Shown: positions 1-6,245 of the stretch, piece by piece
Layout: the number at the start of each line of letters is the position of its first letter
Position numbering within the stretch: position 1 is the stretch's first letter
DNA from: an uncultured bacterium
GTDB taxonomy: Bacteria; Patescibacteriota; Minisyncoccia; Phycocordibacterales; PALSA-1337
Reading direction: 5' to 3'
NCBI GenBank assembly: GCA_903826185.1
Contig: CAIKDL010000125.1
Coordinates: 1 to 8,310, forward strand
Length of the DNA stretch: 8,310 nucleotides
Translations under genes and position numbers: made by a program
The notes under the pieces: model-generated
What the model saw: the letters and a program-made list of their open reading frames with translations, nothing else
What the model was told of the DNA's origin: nothing
Databases searched by the model: none

Positions 1-1466
1 GATTGTCCGATGGACCAAGATTTATAAAGCTGGCTTCGGAGATCAACAAGAACAAGCCGATCGTGCTCATAAAAGCCGGCCGAAGTGCACAAGGACAAAG
101 AGCGGTCATGTCACATACCGGGTCATTGGCACCAGCAAGCGCAGTCTTCTCCGCCGCCTGTGAACAATCCGGCATAATCGCCGTAGAGTCTATACGTGAA
201 TTCTTCAACATGGCTAAGCTCTTTCAACTAGGCATAATGAAGCCGCTCCAAAGGATGATCATCCTCACCAATGCTGGCGGACCAGCTGTGGTCACAACAG
301 ACTTGATAGATTTGTCGAGATCATTATCGCTTTTAGAATTGAAAACTGAAACAAAAGATTCCCTGCGAAAAGCTTTACCACCAATGGCCGCTGTAAATAA
401 TCCGGTTGACATCATCGGTGATGCTTTGTGCACACGCTACGAATCGGCCTTGAAGATACTGATCGAAGAAAAAGACGCTGACGCCATAGTGACATTGCTC
501 ACACCTCAACTCATGACAGAAACCGAAGCTACTGCCAAGCTTTTGGCAGAATACCGGAAGAAAAAACCAATAATACCAATATTTCTTGGTGGAACTGTCA
601 TAGAAGGCGGTCTGGCTGAGCTTAGAAATAACGGCATGATTAACTTCACCTTTCCGAAAGATGCCGTAGAAGCATTGGATAATCTAGCCAGAAACGCAGA
701 CAAGATATATAGTAAGTTGGCGCAAACTTCAGTCCCTTTGCCTTCTAAAACCCCAAAAGTACAAACAGAAAAAATGCTGTCTTATAGAGACACCCTCAGT
801 CTCTTTAGAAAATACGGACTAAAACTCCCAGGTATCCTTCTCATGGAGAAAAAAGATATCGCCGGAGTAGTCAAAAATATCGTCACTGCCACAAAAATTG
901 CTGGTAATGACGTCGGTGCTGATCTGGGTACTGGCACCCCAATCGTCTATACCCTAAAAGCCATATCACCTGACGTTATACACAAAACAGATATGGGTGC
1001 AGTCAAACTTGGTTTGAAGACATTGGCCGACATAGAAAATGCTTGGAATGAGATAGTAAATAATGTCATAAGCAAGAAACCAGACGCAGTCTTCGAAGGC
1101 ATGCTTCTAGAAAAGATGGTTGCTGGAAAAGAGATTATCATCGGCATGAAAAGAGACGCCGTCTTCGGACCAACGGTGTTATTTGGTCTCGGCGGCATAT
1201 TCACCGAAGCCCTAAAAGATACTTCTCTTCGCATAGCACCGATTGACAAAAAAGATGCCCTAGAAATGATCCGCGGCATTAGAGGCATTAATATCTTATC
1301 CGGATTACGCGGAGAAAAACCCGTAAACTTCGATGGGCTTGCCGACATTATCAGTAAGATATCTAGATTGGCTATCGAAAATCCTGAGATAAAAGAGATC
1401 GACTTGAACCCAGTTATGGCAAACCAAGACGATGCTATCATCGTCGATGTTCGAGTGATGATCTAA
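1..1466 (+). CDS. Acyl-CoA synthetase (ADP-forming), fused alpha/beta subunits; 5' partial
   Basis: This enzyme converts acyl-CoA (typically acetyl-CoA), ADP and phosphate into the acid, CoA and ATP, a cytoplasmic ATP-yielding step of fermentation. The left edge cuts the gene. The first full codon is at base 3, and the visible 487 residues begin inside the alpha part, so the N-terminal CoA-binding Rossmann domain is missing. The TTG at base 3 is not a credible start. Visible signs are SHTGS with the probable phospho-acceptor His at visible residue 38, TNAGGP at 89-94, NPVDIIGDA at 133-141, and then an ATP-grasp (beta) part from about 252 with HKTD 327-330, FGLGGIFTEALKD about 394-406, LRGEKPV 435-441 and EIDLNPVM 465-472. 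Residues about 301-317 (GNDVGADLGTGTPIVYT) look like a small insertion in a region usually shorter. No GNAT domain follows, which argues against a Pat-type protein acetyltransferase, although the unseen N terminus could hold one. It converges on the SDR gene with 26 bases between the stops. Confidence 0.9.
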   Translation, partial: LSDGPRFIKLASEINKNKPIVLIKAGRSAQGQRAVMSHTGSLAPASAVFSAACEQSGIIAVESIREFFNMAKLFQLGIMKPLQRMIILTNAGGPAVVTTDLIDLSRSLSLLELKTETKDSLRKALPPMAAVNNPVDIIGDALCTRYESALKILIEEKDADAIVTLLTPQLMTETEATAKLLAEYRKKKPIIPIFLGGTVIEGGLAELRNNGMINFTFPKDAVEALDNLARNADKIYSKLAQTSVPLPSKTPKVQTEKMLSYRDTLSLFRKYGLKLPGILLMEKKDIAGVVKNIVTATKIAGNDVGADLGTGTPIVYTLKAISPDVIHKTDMGAVKLGLKTLADIENAWNEIVNNVISKKPDAVFEGMLLEKMVAGKEIIIGMKRDAVFGPTVLFGLGGIFTEALKDTSLRIAPIDKKDALEMIRGIRGINILSGLRGEKPVNFDGLADIISKISRLAIENPEIKEIDLNPVMANQDDAIIVDVRVMI

Positions 1467-1492
1467 CACTAGTAGCACACTTCGCGCCGTTC

Positions 1493-2290
1493 CTATGCCA
1501 ACAACACGCCACCGTCCACTACTATTTGCGAACCGGTCATATAGCTAGACAAATCAGAAGCGAGGAATAAAACTGCCTTGCCGATATCATCAGGTTCGCC
1601 CATGCGCTTCATTGGAATTTTTTCCATAAATTTCTTGAGTATGGCTTCGATGTCTGAACTAACAGGTTTACCGGCACCCGTACCAGGAGTAGCTATGCCA
1701 CCAGGGGCCACGGCATTGACCTGAATATTGCTTGATGCCAATTCCAAAGCCAAGTTCTTTGTGAATCCCCACAGGCCGTGTTTCGAGGCATCATAAGTGG
1801 CAAGTCCTATCGAAGATGGGTGTAATGCGTCTATGGATGTAATATTGATAATCTTGCCACCTTTACCACGCTTTATCATCTCCGAAGCTGCCGCCTGTGT
1901 GCAAAGAAAGGCGCTCTTTAGGTTAACAGCGATTATCCTGTCAAAATCTGCAGACTTCAATTGCATAACTGGTATCGTCGGGTATATGCCAGCATTGTTG
2001 ACTAAGATATCCACGCTTCCATATTCTTTTATAGAAGACGCTACCACGCTTTTGACGCTTTCTTCATTGGAGACATCTGTCTTGACCGCCAAGGCCTTGA
2101 AGCCGTTTTTCTTAAGAGAATCAGCTGCATCGTTAGCGGCTTTTTCATCTATATCAGCAATGACGACATTGGCACCAGCTTCGGCCAGACGATAAGAGAT
2201 TCCCAAACCTATACCCATAGCCCCTCCGGTCACGATCGCGGTCTTGCCGCTCAAATCCATAACTTCTTTTAATGAAGATATATTATTCAT
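1493..2290 (-). CDS. Classical SDR-family NAD(P)-dependent oxidoreductase
   Basis: This is a cytoplasmic short-chain dehydrogenase/reductase of 265 residues, the normal length of the classical family. The cofactor motif is TGGAMGIG at 21-28. An Asp at the end of strand beta-2 (IADID, D46) favours NAD(H) over NADP(H). NNAG is at 98-101 and the catalytic tetrad is N123, S152, Y166 and K170 (YDASK). A typical C-terminal LASDLSSYMTG...DGG stretch covers 243-261. The ATG at 2290 is preceded in frame by a stop 16-18 bases upstream (2306-2308), so the start is secure, but there is no Shine-Dalgarno. It lies 45 bases after the flavoprotein on the same strand and may share its transcript. Substrate cannot be told: glucose dehydrogenase-like and 3-oxoacyl-ACP reductase-like members look alike at this level. 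Nothing links it to Fe-S assembly except position. Confidence 0.9.
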   Translation of the reverse strand: MNNISSLKEVMDLSGKTAIVTGGAMGIGLGISYRLAEAGANVVIADIDEKAANDAADSLKKNGFKALAVKTDVSNEESVKSVVASSIKEYGSVDILVNNAGIYPTIPVMQLKSADFDRIIAVNLKSAFLCTQAAASEMIKRGKGGKIINITSIDALHPSSIGLATYDASKHGLWGFTKNLALELASSNIQVNAVAPGGIATPGTGAGKPVSSDIEAILKKFMEKIPMKRMGEPDDIGKAVLFLASDLSSYMTGSQIVVDGGVLLA

Positions 2291-2315
2291 TATTTTTATA
2301 TTAATTTATAACACT

Positions 2316-2328
2316 GGCCAATATGGCC
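2316..2328 (-). other. Small GGCCA/TGGCC hairpin between reductase and SDR genes
   Basis: Two perfect 5-base arms (2316-2320 and 2324-2328) surround a 3-base loop, eight bases past the reductase stop on the minus strand. There is no clear T-run after it, so it is not a convincing intrinsic terminator. It could be an mRNA processing or stability element, or chance. Confidence 0.3.
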
Positions 2329-2335
2329 TCCATTT

Positions 2336-3568
2336 TTAAGCCAATAACTTCTTAAGATCAAAAGCGGGATCGTCGAGTTCTGTCATGTGAGCTGAGACAT
2401 CAACATTCTTCTCGATCAACTTCGAGAGAGTACCCATCTCCTGTGTACGATTCAAAAGTGTGGCGCCAATAAGCTCGTTGCCAACCACTAGAAGGCGTCC
2501 GTACGAACCGAGCTCCATGGAGCCGCGCTTTATGACAGATCGATCTTTGGCTGGAGCGACATCACCGACAAAAGCGACCGTGATCCCAAATCCTTGTGTA
2601 GTATAAAAAGATACGAAGCGGAAAGCTTGGCGTTGTCCAGACATTCCCAATCCAGCGATGCGACCCTGTTCGTGAGCAGAAACCCAGTTGCCCATTATGA
2701 CCCTCTCATTCAAAAGCAAATCTTTGTATTCTGCGATATCACCGGCAGTCCAAATATCTTCCGTGCCAGTTTTCATGAATTCGTCTGCCACGATACCACG
2801 ATTTACTTCCACACCGGCTGATTTGACCCAATCGGTATGACCAACCGTGCCAATGCCAAATATAACAACTTCACAATCAAGTTTTTTGCCATCTTTGAGG
2901 ACAACGCCTTCAACTCTGTCTCCGCCTAATATTTCAACTATTTCATTTGCATGGATGATATCCACTCCGGCCTTATTCATAGCCTTCTCGATCATGGTGC
3001 CAGATTCTTCGTCCAGAATAGGATCCCAAAAATATGGCTCACGCAGAACAACTGTAGTCTTCAGACCAGATAACTGCATGAGGTCGGCCATTTCAAATCC
3101 AATGAATCCACCGCCAACAGTTACAGCACTCTTAGCGGTCTTAATGTCTCCCATTATACCCTTGCCATCATCGAGTGAACGCAGATAATGTACACCTTTC
3201 TTATCTGCACCGGGAACCGTAGACTTGCGCGTAGCAACTCCGGTAGCAATCAGTAGTTTGTTATATGAAATAAATTCACCGTCGGTTAAACTAACTTTTT
3301 TAGCGACGGCGTCGAGACTGCCAACTGTCTTACCACCAAGAAAAGTTATATTTTTCTCTTTGTACCATTCTTCTTTTTTCAGCCAAATCTGATCGAAAGG
3401 TACTTTTCCTAAGAAAAAATAAGGTTTGGAAAGCATCACGCGAGAATAGAGTAAATATGGTTCATCGCTAACTATAGCAATAGATCCCGCAGGATCATTT
3501 TGTCTGATCGTTTCTGCTGCGGACACCCCAGCCGCTCCACCGCCGATGATTAGATATTTAAAATCCAT
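2336..3568 (-). CDS. FAD/NAD(P)H-dependent oxidoreductase, probable ferredoxin reductase
   Basis: This is a 410-residue flavoprotein of the pyridine nucleotide-disulfide oxidoreductase fold, the group that includes rubredoxin and ferredoxin reductases and the N-terminal half of NirB. The FAD dinucleotide motif GGGAAG is at 9-14, ATG is at 108-110, a second NAD(P) nucleotide motif GGGFIG is at 152-157, and the FAD-ribityl motif TAGDIAE is at 274-280. The YSRVMLSKPY stretch (41-50) resembles the YSRPxLSK segment of this group. No redox-active CxxC pair is present, so it is not a thioredoxin- or lipoamide-type enzyme. A C-terminal domain follows from about 315. It starts only four bases after the ferredoxin stop, which makes that ferredoxin its likely partner: electrons would pass from NAD(P)H through FAD to the Fe-S cluster, or the reverse. 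Partner and direction are inferred from position. Confidence 0.88.
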   Translation of the reverse strand: MDFKYLIIGGGAAGVSAAETIRQNDPAGSIAIVSDEPYLLYSRVMLSKPYFFLGKVPFDQIWLKKEEWYKEKNITFLGGKTVGSLDAVAKKVSLTDGEFISYNKLLIATGVATRKSTVPGADKKGVHYLRSLDDGKGIMGDIKTAKSAVTVGGGFIGFEMADLMQLSGLKTTVVLREPYFWDPILDEESGTMIEKAMNKAGVDIIHANEIVEILGGDRVEGVVLKDGKKLDCEVVIFGIGTVGHTDWVKSAGVEVNRGIVADEFMKTGTEDIWTAGDIAEYKDLLLNERVIMGNWVSAHEQGRIAGLGMSGQRQAFRFVSFYTTQGFGITVAFVGDVAPAKDRSVIKRGSMELGSYGRLLVVGNELIGATLLNRTQEMGTLSKLIEKNVDVSAHMTELDDPAFDLKKLLA

Positions 3569-3572
3569 TATC

Positions 3573-3833
3573 TTATTTTGGGAAAACTTGTTTGCCGTCT
3601 TTATCGAACAATAAAATGGCTTTTGTAGGACATGATTCTGCTGACATGATCAGAGTGGCATCGTCTGCTGAATCTGCCCCACTGACGATCGCCTTATTAT
3701 CGCCATCGAGCTCGTAAGTCGTGCCGGAAACAGCTATGCAAGAGGCTGCACCGATGCACAAGTCGCGGTCCACAACTATCTTACCGATCTTGGAATCTGC
3801 GCGATTACGAATATATTCTTTTGTATTAGCCAT
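3573..3833 (-). CDS. Single-cluster ferredoxin with three cluster cysteines, probable [3Fe-4S]
   Basis: This is an 86-residue soluble electron carrier. The cluster site reads C26-x2-A29-x2-C32, then C68-P69. In monocluster [4Fe-4S] ferredoxins a second cysteine sits where Ala29 is here, and family members lacking it usually hold a [3Fe-4S] cluster. The frame DRDLCIG...SCIAV...YELDG...ESCPTKAI is otherwise typical of the short ferredoxins that serve P450 systems or stand alone in anaerobes. There are no other cysteines, so a fourth ligand would have to be non-cysteine. It sits between the Fe-S carrier gene and the flavoprotein, four bases before the latter, which suggests a reductase/ferredoxin pair. 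The ATG at 3833 has no Shine-Dalgarno; its leader is nearly pure A/T with a weak hairpin. Confidence 0.88.
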   Translation of the reverse strand: MANTKEYIRNRADSKIGKIVVDRDLCIGAASCIAVSGTTYELDGDNKAIVSGADSADDATLIMSAESCPTKAILLFDKDGKQVFPK

Positions 3834-3838
3834 TTTTT

Positions 3839-3859
3839 ATTTAAAAATTAGTTTTAAAT
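3839..3859 (-). repeat. A/T-only inverted repeat in ferredoxin leader
   Basis: ATTTAAAA (3839-3846) and TTTTAAAT (3852-3859) are perfect 8-base arms around a 5-base loop, ending five bases before the ferredoxin ATG on the minus strand. The stem holds only A-T pairs, so it is weak as RNA. It could influence initiation, or simply reflect an A/T-rich spacer. An 8-base direct repeat AATTACTT (3857-3864 and 3868-3875) adjoins it. Confidence 0.35.
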
Positions 3860-3869
3860 TACTTTCTAA

Positions 3870-4121
3870 TTACTTGGTTATCACTATATCTTTGATACCG
3901 GAGACTTCATCATGAAGCAGACCGGCGACAAGAGTATTATACGTCATATCAGCCATTCGGCAATGTGAACAGGCACCACTTATAAAAAGCGTCACAATCC
4001 CATCTTCCACACCAACCAGGTTGACGTCACCACCATGCATGACTATATAAGGGCGTACTTTGTCGAGTATTTCCTTGATATTTTTCTCTGTGGCAGCTTT
4101 TTTATTCCGTGTCTGGGCCAT
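3870..4121 (-). CDS. Nfu-type Fe-S cluster carrier (NifU C-terminal domain protein)
   Basis: This is an 83-residue protein consisting almost wholly of the NifU C-terminal domain, which carries or scaffolds a [4Fe-4S] cluster between two subunits and hands it to target proteins. HGGDVNLVGVEDG (29-41) and GACSHC (49-54), with the cluster cysteines C51 and C54, are diagnostic. The first 15 or so residues are a charged helix lead. I chose the ATG at 4121; the frame stays open up to 4301, but that stretch is the shadow of the scaffold gene and shows no family resemblance. The start overlaps the 3' end of the scaffold gene by 20 bases in another frame, so translation is probably coupled. Together the two genes equal one split NifU. 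Confidence 0.9.
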   Translation of the reverse strand: MAQTRNKKAATEKNIKEILDKVRPYIVMHGGDVNLVGVEDGIVTLFISGACSHCRMADMTYNTLVAGLLHDEVSGIKDIVITK

Positions 4122-4812
4122 AGTATTTTTCCCGATAAAATCTGATAAGCTCCTCGACTCTGAGAAGACATTCTGGATTGCCAATACCAACCTTAGTGCG
4201 CCTCTGAACGGCCACAAGGGTCCTGGCGCCTTCCAAGACCGCCTCCTCGATGTCCGCCTCGGTGACCTTGGTATTTGGATCAACGACTCTTTCGCCTTCA
4301 TTGACTATCCTCGAAAGCTGGCCAGTCTTCTTGAACCAGTTATTTATGGCCACACGTAATGCTTTGTCCCCAAGAACAGAACAATGGATCTTGCGGTCCG
4401 GCAGGCCATTCAGACGGGCAATGATATCTTGTGGTGTTATTGCTAATGCTTTATCGATCTTCATACCCTTCTTTTCCGTGACCATAACTGAGAGCATAGA
4501 AGTGGCGGCGATGGCACTGGCACAGCCGAACGTCCTCCATTTGAAATCAGTGATCGTATCTTTCTTGGGATTAATGTTCAGCCAAATCCTCATAACATCG
4601 CCGCAAGCTGGAGAGCCTACAACTCCATCGGTGTCGTAGTCGGCATCTTTAGGATTTTCCCACAAAAGATTCTTCGGTGAGAAAAAATGTTTGCGCACCT
4701 TGGGCGAATACGCCCAGGATCCGCCGTCATATTTATTGACCACATCTGGTTTTATGATCTTCTTCTTTATAGATCTTTTCTCTATAGGTTTTTTGTTGGT
4801 TTTGGTTTTCAT
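4102..4812 (-). CDS. nifU: IscU/NifU-type Fe-S scaffold with degenerate BFD-like C-terminal domain
   Basis: This is the cytoplasmic scaffold on which Fe-S clusters are assembled, 236 residues. After a lysine-rich lead (1-22) comes an IscU domain at about 33-165, with all three cluster cysteines and their neighbours: PACGD (C70, D72), GCASA (C97) and IHCS (H143, C144). The chaperone-binding LPPVK of IscU is here LPDRK (137-141), in keeping with no hscA/hscB nearby. Residues about 177-226 (VTEADIEEAVLEGARTL...VQRRTK...C...VEELI) match the helical pattern of the BFD-like [2Fe-2S] domain in the middle of NifU, but the first cysteine pair is gone and only C215 of the second remains. That domain therefore probably holds no cluster. 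The ATG at 4812 lies 10 bases after the desulfurase stop. An upstream in-frame ATG at 4905 would overlap the desulfurase by 83 bases and adds no family-like sequence. Confidence 0.9.
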   Translation of the reverse strand: MKTKTNKKPIEKRSIKKKIIKPDVVNKYDGGSWAYSPKVRKHFFSPKNLLWENPKDADYDTDGVVGSPACGDVMRIWLNINPKKDTITDFKWRTFGCASAIAATSMLSVMVTEKKGMKIDKALAITPQDIIARLNGLPDRKIHCSVLGDKALRVAINNWFKKTGQLSRIVNEGERVVDPNTKVTEADIEEAVLEGARTLVAVQRRTKVGIGNPECLLRVEELIRFYREKYYGPDTE

Positions 4813-4822
4813 AGAAATTATT

Positions 4823-6097
4823 TTAAGGTGATGATTTTTTACGCAGAAAATGAGGCGTCCTGCCACCAACGAACGCCCGTGGATCTGACACAGTTTTCTT
4901 GTCATTGATAGAAAGACTGAGCGGCGATATTTTTCTCAAACGTTCGACTATCTTTGGAAAAAGCTTCAAAACATGGGTGATATCAGAGCTTTTCGTATCA
5001 GCGCCAAGTGTGAATCTAATGCTGCCATGCACAAACTCATAAGAATTATGGAGAGCCGTAAGCACATAAGACGGTTCGAGGCTTTCGGAGTTACAAGCTG
5101 AACCTGTGTTGACCATAATGCCGTGTTCGTCCAATTCCAACAGCATCGACTCTCCTTCAATGTCCAAGACAGATATATTCAAGAAATTCGGCAAACGCTT
5201 GATCGGGTGACCATTTAGAACGATTTTGTCGATGGATTTGAATATGCCTTTCTCCAATGTGTCGCGAAGTCTCTTAACATGATCTGAGTTTTTCTTTTTG
5301 TAGATTTCATTACGTCTCATGGCTTCGCCGAAGCCGACGATTGCTGGGACATTTTCTGTACCGGAACGTAAACCGCCTTGTTGGCCGCCGCCATATATAA
5401 CAGGGCTTAGCTTGACCCCTCGTCGCACATACAAGCCGCCAATTCCCTTGGGACCGCGCATCTTATGCGCCGATAAAGTCATTAGGTCCACTCCAAGTTT
5501 TTCTACGTCTATGTTAGCGTATGCAGCCGCCTGACTTGCGTCGGTATGGATATATGGCAGCTTTTTGTTTCCATTATTCTCACGAAAACTTTTCACAATA
5601 GAAGCTATGGCCGAGATCGGCTGCAATGTACCGGTCTCGCTGTCAGCCATGGTCACTGAGACAATTATGGTCTTATCATTTATATTTTTTCTAACCTCCT
5701 CAGGATCAACGAGACCGTCTTTGCCGACTGGGAGTTTTATTATTTCGAAACCTTCTTTTTCCAAAGCAAAACATGCTGTAAGCATGCCCTTATGCTCCAA
5801 GGAAGATATGACTATGCGATTTCCCTCTTTTTTATGTTCATGAGCCGCACCAATGATCGCTAAGTTGTCTGATTCCGTAGCCGATCCAGTAAAAATAAAC
5901 TCTTCTGGTAGACAATTCAAAACAGAAGCTATCTTTTCCAATGATCTCCTTACTGCTTTTTGGGCGATCCTACCAAACTCATATAATGTCGACGGATTGG
6001 CAAAGTCTTTCAAGAAATAAGGTTCCATGGCGCGAAGAACGCGTGGATCCAAAGGCGTAGTTGAGGCATTATCCAAATATACCCGTCTTTTTTTCAT
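4823..6097 (-). CDS. iscS: Cysteine desulfurase (NifS/IscS class, group I)
   Basis: This PLP enzyme takes sulfur from L-cysteine and passes it as a persulfide to the scaffold, first step of Fe-S assembly. It has 424 residues against about 390-405 for most relatives; the extra length is a basic tail after about 393. Motifs are LDNASTTP 8-15, FTGSATESDNLAI 69-81, EHKGM with H102 stacking on PLP, HTDASQ with D186 and Q189, SAHKMRGPKG with the PLP lysine K212, RSGTENVPAI 244-253 and TGSACNS with the persulfide-carrying C335 in a long group I loop. In the stretch that usually reads NNE(I/T)G, this protein has ADSETG (151-156), so the Asn near the PLP ring is replaced by Ser. The ATG at 6097 follows an in-frame stop nine bases upstream, which fixes the start. 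It leads the operon. Whether it is closer to NifS or IscS cannot be settled by eye. Confidence 0.95.
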   Translation of the reverse strand: MKKRRVYLDNASTTPLDPRVLRAMEPYFLKDFANPSTLYEFGRIAQKAVRRSLEKIASVLNCLPEEFIFTGSATESDNLAIIGAAHEHKKEGNRIVISSLEHKGMLTACFALEKEGFEIIKLPVGKDGLVDPEEVRKNINDKTIIVSVTMADSETGTLQPISAIASIVKSFRENNGNKKLPYIHTDASQAAAYANIDVEKLGVDLMTLSAHKMRGPKGIGGLYVRRGVKLSPVIYGGGQQGGLRSGTENVPAIVGFGEAMRRNEIYKKKNSDHVKRLRDTLEKGIFKSIDKIVLNGHPIKRLPNFLNISVLDIEGESMLLELDEHGIMVNTGSACNSESLEPSYVLTALHNSYEFVHGSIRFTLGADTKSSDITHVLKLFPKIVERLRKISPLSLSINDKKTVSDPRAFVGGRTPHFLRKKSSP

Positions 6098-6166
6098 GCT
6101 TAGTCATCTTACCATGGCAGACTATCTTGTCGAATTTACCACCACACAAAGCATATTGCGCCACGC

Positions 6167-6172
6167 ATAATA
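6167..6172 (-). promoter_or_regulatory. Possible -10 box for the leftward Fe-S operon
   Basis: Read on the minus strand this is TATTAT, about 70 bases before the desulfurase ATG in the divergent spacer. The -35 position, 17 bases further up, reads TTAATG, a poor match to TTGACA. It is the best candidate I can see for the Fe-S operon, but only weakly supported. Confidence 0.3.
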
Positions 6173-6185
6173 ACCCCGCAAGGTA

Positions 6186-6213
6186 TTGACATTAACATGG
6201 TATCAATGATAAA
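6186..6213 (+). promoter_or_regulatory. Sigma70-type promoter of the GspE-N2-like gene
   Basis: A perfect TTGACA (6186-6191) is followed after 16 bases by GATAAA (6208-6213), four of six matches to TATAAT. It ends 32 bases before the GTG start, leaving room for a short leader. An imperfect inverted repeat, ATTGA(6185-6189)...TCAAT(6203-6207) with inner CAT/ATG, overlaps the -35 and spacer and might be an operator. Confidence 0.6.
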
Positions 6214-6235
6214 ACTCTAACAGAAACGTTCAAAA

Positions 6236-6241
6236 AAGGAG
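6236..6241 (+). promoter_or_regulatory. Shine-Dalgarno AAGGAG for the GspE-N2-like gene
   Basis: AAGGAG is followed by four bases and the GTG at 6246. An ATG at 6244 in another frame meets a stop at once (ATGTGA), so GTG is the start. This is the only clear Shine-Dalgarno close to a start in the window. Confidence 0.75.
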
Positions 6242-6245
6242 AAAT

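Larger units (their letters stand above)
6098..6245. promoter_or_regulatory. Divergent intergenic region
   Basis: This is the 148-base spacer between the leftward Fe-S operon and the rightward GspE-N2-like gene. It holds the rightward promoter and Shine-Dalgarno and a weak leftward -10 candidate. I see no recognisable IscR- or Fur-like operator, no tRNA and no riboswitch. Confidence 0.6.

Noticed and set aside
947..1441. 164-residue minus-strand ORF
   Set aside because: It is antisense to conserved ATP-grasp motifs of the acyl-CoA synthetase and has no motif of its own.
2291..2335. Separate promoter for the SDR gene (TATAAA-like box)
   Set aside because: The spacer is simply A/T-rich and no -35 match lies at the right distance.
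4102..4121. Programmed frameshift fusing scaffold and Nfu carrier
   Set aside because: A +1 shift would be needed and no slippery run or stimulatory hairpin is visible; plain translational coupling suffices.
4122..4301. N-terminal extension of the Nfu ORF to 4301
   Set aside because: It is the shadow of the scaffold gene in another frame, Arg/Pro/Ser-rich and unlike any Nfu; ATG 4121 gives the normal domain.
4102..4905. Longer scaffold ORF beginning at ATG 4905
   Set aside because: The extra 31 residues overlap the desulfurase coding end by 83 bases and show no IscU resemblance; ATG 4812 just after the desulfurase stop fits better.
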